Positions 27,230 through 36,635 of a stretch of DNA of 64,000 nt are shown piece after piece. The position numbers were made by a program, and so were the translations under genes. Positions within the stretch are counted from its first letter, which is position 1. The number at the start of each line of letters is the position of its first letter. The DNA lies in assembly GCF_002872475.1 (NCBI RefSeq), contig NZ_CP025682.1, positions 2,914,001-2,978,000 on the forward strand, read 5' to 3'. This DNA is from Pseudazoarcus pumilus. Its GTDB lineage: Bacteria > Pseudomonadota > Gammaproteobacteria > Burkholderiales > Rhodocyclaceae. The notes beneath the pieces are model-generated. The model was not told the origin of the DNA, searched no databases, and saw only the letters and a list, made by a program, of their open reading frames with translations.

Positions 27230-28147
27230 ATGTTCCAACGATCTGCCTCGCGCAGAGGTTTTCTGCTGTCCATCGCGGCCCTGGCGACTTCCGCGGCCCT
27301 GTTCACCGGCACCGTCGCAGCCGCGGAACGCCCCGAAAAGCTGATCATCACCGCCATCCCCGACGATGGCGACGCCGATCGCATGCGCGAGAATTTCGGC
27401 GCATTGGCAAAGTACCTGGGCGAGCGCGTCGGCATCCCGGTCGAATACATGCACGTCGAGAACTATGCGGCCAGCGTCACCGCGCTGGCCACCGGGCGCG
27501 CGCACATCGCGTGGCTGGGCGCAGTGACCGTGGCGCAGGCGCGCATCGTCATGGGCGACGAGCTCACGGTGCTGGGCTGTCGCGACATCGACAAGGGCTT
27601 CGTCAGCTACTTCATCGCCAACCCGGCCACCGGTGTGTCTGAGGTCGCCGATCTGGGCGAACTGGCCGGTCTGGCCCAGGGCAAGGGCTGGAGCTTCACC
27701 TTCGGCAGCAAGAGCAGCACGTCGGGCCATCTGATGCCGCGCAGCTTCTTCCAGGAAGAGGCGGGCGTCGCGCCGGAGAAGGTCTTCCGCACGGTCGCCT
27801 ACTCGGGCAGCCACGACGTCACGATGCGCATGGTCGGCGACGGCACGCACCAGGTCGGCGCCCTCAACTATGCGAGCTGGGACAAGGGATCGGACGAGCT
27901 CAAGGTGCGCGCGCCGGTCATCTACACCACGCCCGAGTACACCAACTACGCGCTGACCGCGCGGTCCGACCTCGGTGAGAACCTGCTCAATGAGCTGCGC
28001 ACCGCGCTGCTCACGCTGGGCGAGAGCGACGACAACGGCAAGAAGGTGCTCGAGTATCTGAAGGCCGGTCGCTTCATCGAGGCCGACATCTCCGAATGGC
28101 AGGGCTACGTGGACCTGCTGCAGTCGGGCATCGACATCGGCGGCTGA
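27230..28147 (+). CDS. PhnD-family ABC transporter substrate-binding protein
   Basis: A protein of 305 residues with a signal peptide containing twin arginine residues (SASRRGFLLSIAALATSAAL, cleavage near residue 32). The mature part has the PhnD-type pattern: AIPDDGDADRMRENFGALAK, then VEYMHVENYAASVTALATGR, then HIAWLGAVTVAQA, then FGSKSSTSGHLMPRSFF, with the S-S-T-S-G-H loop that binds the oxyanion. Related proteins bind phosphonates or phosphite, and a branch has been proposed to carry selenate. It heads an operon with ATPase, fused permease and rhodanese genes. The substrate is not fixed by the sequence. Confidence 0.82.
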   Translation: MFQRSASRRGFLLSIAALATSAALFTGTVAAAERPEKLIITAIPDDGDADRMRENFGALAKYLGERVGIPVEYMHVENYAASVTALATGRAHIAWLGAVTVAQARIVMGDELTVLGCRDIDKGFVSYFIANPATGVSEVADLGELAGLAQGKGWSFTFGSKSSTSGHLMPRSFFQEEAGVAPEKVFRTVAYSGSHDVTMRMVGDGTHQVGALNYASWDKGSDELKVRAPVIYTTPEYTNYALTARSDLGENLLNELRTALLTLGESDDNGKKVLEYLKAGRFIEADISEWQGYVDLLQSGIDIGG

Positions 28148-28164
28148 TTGCGTCATGCAGCCCT

Positions 28165-28200
28165 CGTAGGGCGGATTAGCGAAGCGTAATCCGCCCTACG
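28165..28200. repeat. REP-like palindrome within the ABC importer operon
   Basis: Perfect 14-bp arms (CGTAGGGCGGATTA and its complement) surround the loop GCGAAGCG between the binding-protein and ATPase genes. In the transcript it would form a stable hairpin able to protect the upstream message. Confidence 0.8.
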
Positions 28201-28220
28201 AAATCTTCGGGAACGGGACC

Positions 28221-29015
28221 ATGACCTCGGACTCCACCCTCCCCGTCCACATCACCGACGCCGCCGTCGCCTACGCCGGCCGCACGGTGCTCGACGGCAT
28301 CACGCTCGACGTCGCGCCGGGTGAGCGCGTGGCCGTGATCGGTCCTTCCGGCGCCGGCAAGACCACGCTGTTCCGCCTCATCGCCGGGCTGGTCAAGCCG
28401 GCCGGCGGCGAGGTCGTCACGCTGGGACGCGACACGCGCCACCTCACCGGCGGCGCGCTCGATGCCATGCGCCGCGAACTCGGCTTCCTGCAGCAGCAGG
28501 ACAACCTGATCCCGCAACTGCGCGTGGTACACAACGTGCTGATGGGCCGGCTCGGCCACTGGTGGCTGCCGCGCGCACTGCTCTCCCTGCTTTGGCCACA
28601 GCAGGTCGATCGCGCGCTGGCCGCCCTCGAACGCGTGGAACTGGCGGACCGGCTGTGGTCGCTGCCGGATGAACTGTCGGGCGGTCAGCAGCAGCGCGTG
28701 GCGGTAGCGCGCCTGATCGTACAGCAGCCCAAACTGGTGCTGGCCGACGAGCCGGTGAGCGCGCTCGACCTGCGCCTGGGACGCGAGATCATTGAGCTAC
28801 TGGGCCAGCTCGCGAGCCATGACGGTGCGACGCTGCTGGTCAATCTGCACACGCTGGATCTGCTGCCGGGGCGCTTCGATCGCGTCGTCGCACTCAAGGA
28901 CGGACGCCTGTTCTGGAGCGGTACGCCGGAGACGCTCGACCGCGCCTTGCTGCGCGAACTGTATGGCGCCGAATATCGCGCGCTGCATCTGGACGAGCTC
29001 GCGCTCCCGGCATGA
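28221..29015 (+). CDS. PhnC-like ABC transporter ATP-binding protein
   Basis: A protein of 264 residues. Walker A is GPSGAGKTTLFRLIAGL, the Q-loop GFLQQQDNLIPQL, the signature LSGGQQQRVAVARL, Walker B KLVLADEPVSALD and the H-loop NLHTLDL, all intact. The insertion of hydrophobic residues after NVLMGRLGHWW is typical of the PhnC branch that energises phosphonate or phosphite uptake. It overlaps the permease gene by four bases (ATGA), so the two are translationally coupled. Confidence 0.87.
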   Translation: MTSDSTLPVHITDAAVAYAGRTVLDGITLDVAPGERVAVIGPSGAGKTTLFRLIAGLVKPAGGEVVTLGRDTRHLTGGALDAMRRELGFLQQQDNLIPQLRVVHNVLMGRLGHWWLPRALLSLLWPQQVDRALAALERVELADRLWSLPDELSGGQQQRVAVARLIVQQPKLVLADEPVSALDLRLGREIIELLGQLASHDGATLLVNLHTLDLLPGRFDRVVALKDGRLFWSGTPETLDRALLRELYGAEYRALHLDELALPA

Positions 29016-30787
29016 ACACGTCTTCGCCCCTCGCGCTGCGCCGGCGACCGTGGGGACACTTCGTCGCCATTCTCGCGGTGCTGCTCGCACTCGGCGCTGC
29101 GCTCGCGGCAGCCGAATGGGACTTCGCGGCGCTGACCGACCCGGATCGTCGCGCCGCGGCGGCCGCGCGCATCGGCGAATGGCTGGTGGCGCTCGCCTCG
29201 CCCGACCTGTCGCACGAATTCCTCGCCCGCGCCTGGGAACTGACCCTGCAGACCCTCTCGGCGGCCATCCTCGGCACCGCGCTGGCGGTCGCCGCGGCCT
29301 ACCCGCTGGCGATGGGTGCGAGCCGCGCCGTGTGTGTCGGCGAGGAAGACGCACGCGGAGTCTGGCGGCACTTTCCGCTGCGCTCGCCACGCGCACTGCT
29401 GTGCGCGGCCTGCCGGCTGGTGCAGGACGTGCTGCGCGCAGTGCCCGACTTCGTGTGGGCCATCATCCTGGTGGCAATGATCGGGCTCGGCCCGCTCACC
29501 GGCGCGCTGGCGCTGGCGCTCAACATCACCGGCATCCTCGCCCGCGTCTACAGCGAGCTGTGGGACGGCGTCGAGGAGACCCGCTACGCGCAGGTGCGCG
29601 CGCTCGGAGCCGGACGCATTGCCACCTTCCTGTACGGCATCCGTCCGCTGGCCTCGCGCAATGTGCTCTCCTTCACGCTGATGCGCGCCGAGTGCGCGAT
29701 CCGCAACGCAGCCGTGATCGGCGCGGTGGGCGGCGGCGGCCTGGGTGCGGAGATCTGGTATCAGATCCGCTTCGGCGCGTGGGACAAGGTCGGCACGCTG
29801 ATCCTGTTCACGCTGTTGCTGACGCTGACCGCGGATCTGGCCGCCAACCACATCCGCCGCCAGTTGCGCGGCGACCCGAACCGCGCCGCAGCATCGGTCA
29901 CATGGACGACCGCCGGGCCCTCGCAATCGGGTCGGGCGCCGCGCGCGCCGTGGTGGGCAGCCGCCTTTGTCAGTGCCACGGCGGTCTGGTCGGTGTGGTT
30001 CATGGGCTGGGGCAATCGCGATGACGACGGCGCCGCGCGCAACCATCTGGCGCCGCTGGGGGAGTTCCTCACCGGCGAGGCCTGGACCCGGCTGGGCTTC
30101 TTCGAGCGCCTGCTCTCGCCGCAGCTCGATGCGGCCTTCGTGCTGCGCGTGGTCGAATCGGCGAGCATTCCGCTGGCGATCGCGACGGTCGGCACCCTGC
30201 TCGGCACGGCCGCGGCGATCGCGATCAACCACTGGCATTCGGCGAGCTGCCAGTGGCATGCACCACGCTTTACCGGCGAGACGCCGGGCGTACTGCGCCG
30301 CGCGGGCCGCGCGGCCCGACTGGTCGCGGCCCGAGCGCTGGCGATGGTCTCGCGCGGCGTGCCCGAAGTCACCTGGGCCTTCCTGTTCATCGCCTTCTTC
30401 GGCCCCGGCCTGGTGGCCGGCACGCTGGCCATCGCCGTACACACGCTGGGCGTGCTGGCGCGCGTGTTCGGCGAAGCCGTAGACAACCTGCCCCATCGTC
30501 GCTTCGAGCCGATCGGCGCGTCGCCGCTGGTGCTGTGGGGCACGGTCGCGGCACCGATGGCCTGGCGCGACTGGATGACCTATACCTTCTTCCAGTTCGA
30601 ATCGAACGTGCGCGCGGCCGTCGTGCTGGGCTTGATCGGCGTCGGCGGGCTGGGCTTCGAGTTCGCGTTCAACTTCGAGTGGTTCCGCTTCGAGCGGGCC
30701 TCGACCTATCTGCTGATGATGGTGTTGCTGACGGTGCTGATCGACCGCGCATCACGCATGTTGCGGCTGGCACGCGTCGGCTCTTGA
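29012..30787 (+). CDS. Fused double PhnE-type ABC permease
   Basis: A protein of 591 residues made of two MetI/PhnE permease domains in tandem. The first spans about 60-290, with the ATPase-contact loop VYSELWDGVEETRYAQVRAL, then GAVGGGGLGAEIWYQI. The second spans about 340-585, with VFGEAVDNLPHRRFEPIGAS, then GLIGVGGLGFEF. Most phosphonate permeases are single-domain PhnE that dimerise; here one polypeptide supplies both halves. About 12 membrane helices are visible. It works with the PhnD- and PhnC-like proteins encoded upstream. Confidence 0.85.
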   Translation: MNTSSPLALRRRPWGHFVAILAVLLALGAALAAAEWDFAALTDPDRRAAAAARIGEWLVALASPDLSHEFLARAWELTLQTLSAAILGTALAVAAAYPLAMGASRAVCVGEEDARGVWRHFPLRSPRALLCAACRLVQDVLRAVPDFVWAIILVAMIGLGPLTGALALALNITGILARVYSELWDGVEETRYAQVRALGAGRIATFLYGIRPLASRNVLSFTLMRAECAIRNAAVIGAVGGGGLGAEIWYQIRFGAWDKVGTLILFTLLLTLTADLAANHIRRQLRGDPNRAAASVTWTTAGPSQSGRAPRAPWWAAAFVSATAVWSVWFMGWGNRDDDGAARNHLAPLGEFLTGEAWTRLGFFERLLSPQLDAAFVLRVVESASIPLAIATVGTLLGTAAAIAINHWHSASCQWHAPRFTGETPGVLRRAGRAARLVAARALAMVSRGVPEVTWAFLFIAFFGPGLVAGTLAIAVHTLGVLARVFGEAVDNLPHRRFEPIGASPLVLWGTVAAPMAWRDWMTYTFFQFESNVRAAVVLGLIGVGGLGFEFAFNFEWFRFERASTYLLMMVLLTVLIDRASRMLRLARVGS

Positions 30788-30854
30788 GCGCCGCAGGGTC
30801 CGAAAGCGTGTCCAAATACGCTAATATGCTCGTCCTTCAGCAGAGGCATCCGCG

Positions 30855-31247
30855 ATGAAACACTTCACGCCCAAAGAGGCGCACAGTTTCCTGCAGAGCA
30901 ACCCCGAAGCGCTGCTGATCGACGTGCGCAGCGAGATCGAGTACCTGTTCGTCGGCCACCCCACCGGCGCCATCCACGTTTCGTGGAACGACGGCCCGGA
31001 CTGGGAGGTGAACCCGCATTTCGTCGGCGAGGTGAAGAAGCTCGCCGGTCACGGCACGGAACGCCCGGTGGTGTTGATCTGCCGCAGCGGCAGCCGTTCG
31101 GTGAGCGCCGGCGAGGCGCTCGCCGAGGCGGGCTTCAAGAACGTCTTCAACGTGCTCTACGGCTTCGAAGGCGAACTCGACGAGAAACACCATCGCGGCA
31201 CCGTCAACGGCTGGCGCCATGACGGCCTGCCGTGGGAGCAGTGCTGA
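30855..31247 (+). CDS. Single-domain rhodanese sulfurtransferase
   Basis: A protein of 130 residues. The rhodanese fold is seen in LLIDVRSEIEYLFVGHPTGA, and the active-site loop LICRSGSRSVSAGEAL holds the catalytic Cys that forms a persulfide. There is no signal peptide, so it is cytoplasmic. It lies 67 bases after the fused permease on the same strand and is probably part of that operon, which hints that the importer may carry a sulfur- or selenium-type oxyanion. That link is inference. Confidence 0.87.
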   Translation: MKHFTPKEAHSFLQSNPEALLIDVRSEIEYLFVGHPTGAIHVSWNDGPDWEVNPHFVGEVKKLAGHGTERPVVLICRSGSRSVSAGEALAEAGFKNVFNVLYGFEGELDEKHHRGTVNGWRHDGLPWEQC

Positions 31248-31281
31248 GGCAGAAAGCGGTCGGACGCCGTACACGGCTTGG

Positions 31282-31362
31282 GTAGGGCGGATTAGCGCAG
31301 CGTAATCCGCCGCATGAATGCCCATTGCGGCGCATGCCCTTCGGCGATTGCGCCCTGCGCCT
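31282..31362. repeat. BIME-like pair of REP palindromes
   Basis: The unit at 31282-31316 starts GTAGGGCGGATTAGCGCAG, and an inverted relative at about 31321-31362 ends CGGCGATTGCGCCCTGCG. They lie between the convergent rhodanese and Bcr/CflA genes and belong to the same family as those at 14885 and 28165. Confidence 0.72.
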
Positions 31363-31364
31363 TG

Positions 31365-32555
31365 CTAGCGGGAATTTTTCGCCATCGCCGCCCAGACGAC
31401 GAAGCACAGCAGCCCCAGCGCGACGAACACGCTCGCACCCGCGCCCAGCGTGAGCGGCGAACCCCACAGCAGCGGCGCGAACAGCCCTGCGGTGAGTGCA
31501 TTCAGGCCGACCTGCGCGAAGCTCTGGCAGCTCGATGCGAACCCGCGACGCGCCGGGAACAGGTCGAGCGCGTAGATCGTGAGCGTCGGCATCGCCAAAG
31601 CCATGCCGAAGGTGTAGATGCCCACCGGCAACACCGACCACGGCACGGATGGCGCGAAGACGGCCGCGTGGACTACGCCGATACCGACGGCCGCGAACAT
31701 CACGACGAAGCCGGTGATCACGGTGCGTCGCCCCGTCCATTGCCCGGCAATGTTTCCGGACAGCCAGGAGCCGCCCATCATGCCGGCCACCGCCGGCACG
31801 AACAGCCACGCGAAACTGCCCGGTCCGAGCCCGAGGTGCTCCATCACGAATACCGGAGCGGACAGCACATACACGAAGAAGCCGTTGAAGTTGAGGGCAA
31901 CGGCCGCGATCAGCAGCAGGAAGGGCACACTCGAGAACACCGCGCGATAGGCGCGCGCCAGCCCCACCGGATGCAGCGACTGGCGCTGCTCGGGCGGCAG
32001 CGTCTCGGGCAGAAATCGCCAACTCATCCACACCAGAACGCCAGCGAATACCGCCAGGAAGACGAAGATCGAGCGCCAGCCGAAGGCCAGCAGCAGGGCG
32101 CCGCCGACCATCGGCGCGACGGCCGGTGCGATGCCGAAGATCATTATCACGCGCGACATCAGCTTCTGCGCACGCGCGCCATCGAAGATATCGCGGATCA
32201 CCGCACGCCCCACCACCATGCCGGCACCGGCACTCATGCCCTGCAAAGCGCGCCCGCCCCACAGCCATTCAATGGAAGTTGCAAAGGCGCACAGCAGGGA
32301 GGCGACGCCGAACAGCGAGGTCGCCACCAGGATCACGTTACGACGCCCGAAGCGGTCGGACAGCGCACCGTGCCACAACGCCATCGCGGCGAAAGTCACC
32401 ATGTAGGCGGTGAGGGTCTGCTGTACCTCGATGCGCGTGGCGCCCAGATCCGCGGCCATTTCGGGAAAGGCCGGCAGGTAGGTGTCGATCGAGAACGGAC
32501 CGATCGCCGCAAGTGCGGCGAGCAATGCGGCGATCCAAGGGTGGGTAGCGGGCAT
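31365..32555 (-). CDS. Bcr/CflA-family multidrug efflux MFS transporter
   Basis: A protein of 396 residues with 12 membrane helices. The Bcr/CflA signature is present: GPFSIDTYLPAFPEMAADLG, then VQQTLTAYMVTFAAMALWHG, the motif A loop ALSDRFGRRNVILV, and motif C-like RALQGMSAGAGMVVGRAVIR, then D. It exports drugs or dipeptide-like compounds by proton antiport. The actual substrate is unknown. A weakly hydrophilic stretch near residue 190 is the normal central loop. Confidence 0.88.
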   Translation of the reverse strand: MPATHPWIAALLAALAAIGPFSIDTYLPAFPEMAADLGATRIEVQQTLTAYMVTFAAMALWHGALSDRFGRRNVILVATSLFGVASLLCAFATSIEWLWGGRALQGMSAGAGMVVGRAVIRDIFDGARAQKLMSRVIMIFGIAPAVAPMVGGALLLAFGWRSIFVFLAVFAGVLVWMSWRFLPETLPPEQRQSLHPVGLARAYRAVFSSVPFLLLIAAVALNFNGFFVYVLSAPVFVMEHLGLGPGSFAWLFVPAVAGMMGGSWLSGNIAGQWTGRRTVITGFVVMFAAVGIGVVHAAVFAPSVPWSVLPVGIYTFGMALAMPTLTIYALDLFPARRGFASSCQSFAQVGLNALTAGLFAPLLWGSPLTLGAGASVFVALGLLCFVVWAAMAKNSR

Positions 32556-32639
32556 GCGGTGTCGTGTTTACCTTCGCGCGGCCAAATGCCGGCGAGCCGC
32601 TACAGCATACCGGTCGCGGCGCGCCGGCGATAGCGCCGC

Positions 32640-34148
32640 TCAGCCGCGACGACGAAGGTCGAGCGCACGCCGGTAGGTCACGGCCTCGGCGACATGGGCC
32701 ACACCCACCCGTTCCTGCCCGGCCAGATCGGCGATGCTGCGCGCGACCTTGAGCAAACGATGATAGCCACGCGCCGACAGCCCCAGGCCGGCGGCGGCAT
32801 CTTCGAGCAGCTTGCGGGCGGCCGCGTCCGGCGTGCAGTGGCGTTCGATCGCGCGCGGCGCGAGTGCTGCGTTGACGCCGCCCTGCCGCTCGCTCTGGCG
32901 AGCGCGCGCCGCAAGCACGCGCGTGGCCACGACCGCGCTGGACTCGCCGGGCGCGGCCGTGGCCAGCTCGGCCGGCTCCAGTGCGGGCACCTCGACCACC
33001 AGATCGATGCGATCGAGCAGCGGCCCGGACAGCTTGCCCAGATAGCGCGCGATGCGCTCGGGCGTGCACCGGCAGCGGCTGCCCGATGCACCGTGGTAGC
33101 CGCAGGGGCACGGGTTCATCGCCGCGACGAGCTGGAAGCGGGCGGGGAATTCCGCGCGCCGGCCAGCGCGCGAGACGGTGATGCGACCAGTTTCGAGCGG
33201 CTCGCGCAGGGCCTCGAGAACGCGTCGGTCGAATTCGGGCAACTCGTCGAGAAACAGCACGCCATGGTGGGCGAGGCTGATCTCGCCCGGACGCGGTACG
33301 CTGCCGCCTCCCACCAGCGCCGGCGCCGAGGCCGAGTGATGCGGTGCGCGAAACGGCCGACGATGCCAGCAGGTCGGATCGAAGCCACCCTCGATGGACT
33401 GCACCGCCGCACTGGCGACCGCCTCGTCCTCGCTCATCGGCGGCAGCAAGCCAGGCAGGCGCTGGGCGAGCATGGACTTGCCGGTCCCGGGCGGACCGAA
33501 CAGCAGCACCGAATGCGCGCCGGCCGCGGCCACCTCGAGCGCGCGACGCGCACGCAGCTGGCCCTTGATGTCGGCCAGGTCGGGCATCGCGGCGTCGGGC
33601 GCGGCCGCCTCGCGACGCACATGCGGCAGGATTTCAGAGCGCGCCTCGAGATGCGCGCACACTTCGAGCAGGCTATTGGCCGGCAGCACGCTGGCGGCGC
33701 GGGCGAGCGCGGCCTCGTCGGCATTGGCGGCGGGCACGACCAGGGCGTGGCCGTCTGCGGCCGCCGCCAACGCAATGGCCAGCGCGCCGCGCACCGGTCG
33801 CAGGCGCGCATCGAGCGAGAGTTCGCCGACGAACTCGTGTCCGTCGAGCGCCTCGACGCGGATCTGCCCCGACGCGGCGAGAATCCCCAGTGCGATGGGC
33901 AGATCGAAGGCGCCGCCTTCCTTGGGCAGATCGGCCGGCGCGAGATTGACGGTGATGCGCCGCTGCGGAAAATCGAACTGCGCCACGGCCAGGGCCGCAC
34001 GCACGCGGTCGCGTGCCTCGCGCACCTCGGCATCGGGCAGACCGACCAGATTGAAGGCCGGCAGACCGTTGGCCAGATGCACCTCGACGGTGACCGGAGA
34101 GGCTTCCAGCCCGCACAAGGCACGGGTATGGACGATGGCCAGCGACAT
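32640..34148 (-). CDS. comM: ComM/YifB-family Mg-chelatase-like AAA+ ATPase
   Basis: A protein of 502 residues. The N-terminal Lon-like domain (1-170) begins MSLAIVHTRALCGLEASPV, then VGLPDAEVREARDRVRAAL. The AAA+ module has Walker A LLFGPPGTGKSMLAQRLPGL, Walker B GVLFLDELPEF, the sensor region AAMNPCPCGYHG and a C-terminal helical domain with GLSARGYHRLLKVARSIADL. ComM is a branch-migration helicase that extends recombination during natural transformation. The Cys-rich loop CPCGYHGASGSRCRC is conserved in the family. Its presence alone does not prove competence. Confidence 0.92.
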   Translation of the reverse strand: MSLAIVHTRALCGLEASPVTVEVHLANGLPAFNLVGLPDAEVREARDRVRAALAVAQFDFPQRRITVNLAPADLPKEGGAFDLPIALGILAASGQIRVEALDGHEFVGELSLDARLRPVRGALAIALAAAADGHALVVPAANADEAALARAASVLPANSLLEVCAHLEARSEILPHVRREAAAPDAAMPDLADIKGQLRARRALEVAAAGAHSVLLFGPPGTGKSMLAQRLPGLLPPMSEDEAVASAAVQSIEGGFDPTCWHRRPFRAPHHSASAPALVGGGSVPRPGEISLAHHGVLFLDELPEFDRRVLEALREPLETGRITVSRAGRRAEFPARFQLVAAMNPCPCGYHGASGSRCRCTPERIARYLGKLSGPLLDRIDLVVEVPALEPAELATAAPGESSAVVATRVLAARARQSERQGGVNAALAPRAIERHCTPDAAARKLLEDAAAGLGLSARGYHRLLKVARSIADLAGQERVGVAHVAEAVTYRRALDLRRRG

Positions 34149-34311
34149 CGCATCCTCCGCAGCACGAACATGACATGGGCGTTTTTCACACAGCGTGCAT
34201 GACAATGCGATGAAGGACAACTCCTGCGCGCGTCGATGCTGCTATCATGCTTCGCGATCGACCGGACGGATGGTCCGGCACCGGACGTGACGCATCCCTG
34301 CGGAGGCCAGC

Positions 34312-35616
34312 ATGTCGCAATCGACCTACAGTCTCACCTACGAGGGCGGCTTCCGCGAAGGTTTCGACGCGGCTGCCGTGCGCCAACGCGTGGTCTCCGT
34401 GCTCGGCCTGAGTTCCGAGCAGGAAGACAAGGTCTTCAGCGGACGCGACGTCGTGCTGCGCCACGGCCTGACCGAGGACGATGCGCTGCGCTATTGCGCC
34501 CGCCTCAACTCGATCGGCATGGCGGTCAAGCTCCGGCTCGACGCCGAGCGGCCTGTGCGCCCGATGATCTCCAGCGACGGTCGGCGCGAGCCCGGCTTCG
34601 GCGCGCCCGCAGTCACGCACGATGGCACTGACGAAGGCGAGTCCCGCGTGGTCGCGTTCGATTTCCGCGGCGAGGGTGCGGAGTTCTTCCGCATCTGGAT
34701 CGTCAATATCCTGCTCAGTATCGTCACGCTGGGCATCTACTCGGCGTGGGCCAAGGTGCGCACGATGCGCTACTTCTATGGCAGCACGCGGCTCGACGGC
34801 TCCGCCTTCGAGTATCTGGCGGACCCGGTCCGCATCCTCAAGGGACGCGTGATCGCCTTCGTCCTGTTGCTGCTCTACACCTTTTCAGACCAGTTCTCAC
34901 CCATCCTCGGCTTTGTCACCTTCGTGCTGTTCATGCTGGCCCTGCCGTGGATCGTTCGCCAGGGTCTGATCTTTCGCAATCACAACAGCGCCTGGCGCGG
35001 CGTGCGTTTCGGCTTTGACGGCAGCCTCGGCGATGCCTACAAGGCCTGGCTGCTGTGGCCGCTGCTGGGCGTGCTCAGTCTCGGCATCCTGATGCCGTTC
35101 GCCTTCGCGCAACAGGCGCGCTACACGATCGGCAACGCGCGTTTCGGCACCTCGCGCTTCGCCTTCGACGGGCCGACCCGGCGCGTCTACATCGTCTTCG
35201 GCGCCGCCGGCGGCGTGATGATTGCCGGTGTGGCCCTGTCGACAATCGTCGGATTCGCCCTGCCCCCACTGTCCTGGCTGGTACTCCTTGCGGGCTATCT
35301 GATGGGCTTCGCGCTGTTCGGCGCGTGGATGACCAACTGGCGCTTCAACCACGCAAGACTCGACGGCCATCTGTTCGAAGCCGATTACGACGCGCTCTCC
35401 TACGCGAAGCTGGTGCTCACCAACACGCTGCTGATGGTCGTGACGCTGGGCCTGTTCTATCCATGGGCGCGGGTGCGCACCGCGCGCTACGCGGCCGAAC
35501 ACACGCGCGTCGTCGCCGACGGCGACCTCGATGCCTTCGTCGCCGCCCGCCAGCAGGACCAGTCGGCCACCGGCGCCGAGATCGGCGATCTGTTCGACGT
35601 GGAGATCGGCATCTGA
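34312..35616 (+). CDS. DUF898 (YjgN-type) membrane protein
   Basis: A protein of 434 residues. An N-terminal soluble part (1-85, SLTYEGGFREGFDAAAVRQR, then FSGRDVVLRHGLTEDDALRY) resembles a small regulatory or pilus-assembly-like module. The DUF898 region follows, with repeats such as FFRIWIVNILLSIVTLGIYS, then AWAKVRTMRYFYGSTRLDGS, and later YAKLVLTNTLLMVVTLGLFY, then PWARVRTARY. About eight membrane helices. Function unknown. GGAGG precedes the ATG. It overlaps the M48 peptidase gene by one base (TGATG), a pairing suggesting a joint role at the inner membrane. Confidence 0.85.
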   Translation: MSQSTYSLTYEGGFREGFDAAAVRQRVVSVLGLSSEQEDKVFSGRDVVLRHGLTEDDALRYCARLNSIGMAVKLRLDAERPVRPMISSDGRREPGFGAPAVTHDGTDEGESRVVAFDFRGEGAEFFRIWIVNILLSIVTLGIYSAWAKVRTMRYFYGSTRLDGSAFEYLADPVRILKGRVIAFVLLLLYTFSDQFSPILGFVTFVLFMLALPWIVRQGLIFRNHNSAWRGVRFGFDGSLGDAYKAWLLWPLLGVLSLGILMPFAFAQQARYTIGNARFGTSRFAFDGPTRRVYIVFGAAGGVMIAGVALSTIVGFALPPLSWLVLLAGYLMGFALFGAWMTNWRFNHARLDGHLFEADYDALSYAKLVLTNTLLMVVTLGLFYPWARVRTARYAAEHTRVVADGDLDAFVAARQQDQSATGAEIGDLFDVEIGI

Positions 35617-36635
35617 TGCAGGTGGTCGGCAGCTTCGGTCACGGCGACAGCACGCGCTTGCAGTCGGCCCGCCTGCTGGTCGAGGGCGGGCATGCACGCG
35701 TGCTCGGCACCGACGGCACGGCACTCACCGGCGCGGTGCCGCTCAACAGCCTGCAGATTCCCTCGCGCGTCGGCTCCACGCCGCGCACGCTGCGCTTTCC
35801 CGACGGCGAGTGTTTCACCACCGAGGACAACGATGCGCTCGATCGGCTGCTCGCGCCCGCGCGCACGTCCTCGGGCCTGGTGCACGCCCTCGAGTCGCGC
35901 TGGCGCATGGTCGCGCTCGCACTTGTGGTCACCGTTGCTACTGTCGCGGCGGCGATCCACTGGGGCATTCCGGCCGCCGCACGCCATGTCGCCTTTGCGC
36001 TGCCGGTGACGATCATGGAGCAATCCGAGGACGCGGCGCTGCGCGTACTCGACGATGGCGGCCTGTTGCGACCCAGCGGGCTCACGCACGACGAACACGT
36101 TCGCCTGCAGGCAGCCTTCCGCCCCCTGCTCGATGCCCACGACGACACGCAACCGCTGCGCGTGACCTTCCGCGACGCCTCGCACTCGATCGGCGCCAAC
36201 GCGCTGGCCCTGCCGGCCGGCACCATCGTGTTCACCGACCAGATCGTGGCGCTCGCGCGCAACGACGAGGAACTGCTGGCAATCCTCGCCCACGAGATCG
36301 GCCATGTCGTGCATCGCCACGCCGTACGCAGCACCATCCAGGCTTCGACGCTGTCGCTCGCGGCGGTACTGATCCTCGGCGATGTCTCCTCGGTGGCGGC
36401 CACCGCCGCATCGATTCCGATCCTGCTCACCGAGCTGGGCTACTCGCGCGACTTCGAGCGCGAGGCCGACGCCTTCGCGGTCGCGGCCCTGCATCGCGCC
36501 GGCATCGCGCCGACGCGCCTGGCCGAGATCCTGCATCGGCTCGCCCCCGGCGAGCACTCGGACTACCTCGCGACCCATCCGCCGACACCCGAACGCAGCG
36601 AGGCGATCCGCGACGCGGCCGCCAGGCTGCGCTGA
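35616..36635 (+). CDS. M48-family membrane metallopeptidase
   Basis: A protein of 339 residues. The N-terminal 90 residues form a soluble beta-rich module (FGHGDSTRLQSARLLVEGGH, then LRFPDGECFTTEDNDALDRL). One membrane helix follows (MVALALVVTVATVAAAIHWG). The peptidase domain has the zinc site LAILAHEIGHVVHRHAVRST and the third ligand in FEREADAFAVAAL; the end THPPTPERSEAIR is the usual M48 closing motif. The active site probably faces the periplasm. Coupled to the DUF898 gene. Confidence 0.87.
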   Translation: MQVVGSFGHGDSTRLQSARLLVEGGHARVLGTDGTALTGAVPLNSLQIPSRVGSTPRTLRFPDGECFTTEDNDALDRLLAPARTSSGLVHALESRWRMVALALVVTVATVAAAIHWGIPAAARHVAFALPVTIMEQSEDAALRVLDDGGLLRPSGLTHDEHVRLQAAFRPLLDAHDDTQPLRVTFRDASHSIGANALALPAGTIVFTDQIVALARNDEELLAILAHEIGHVVHRHAVRSTIQASTLSLAAVLILGDVSSVAATAASIPILLTELGYSRDFEREADAFAVAALHRAGIAPTRLAEILHRLAPGEHSDYLATHPPTPERSEAIRDAAARLR

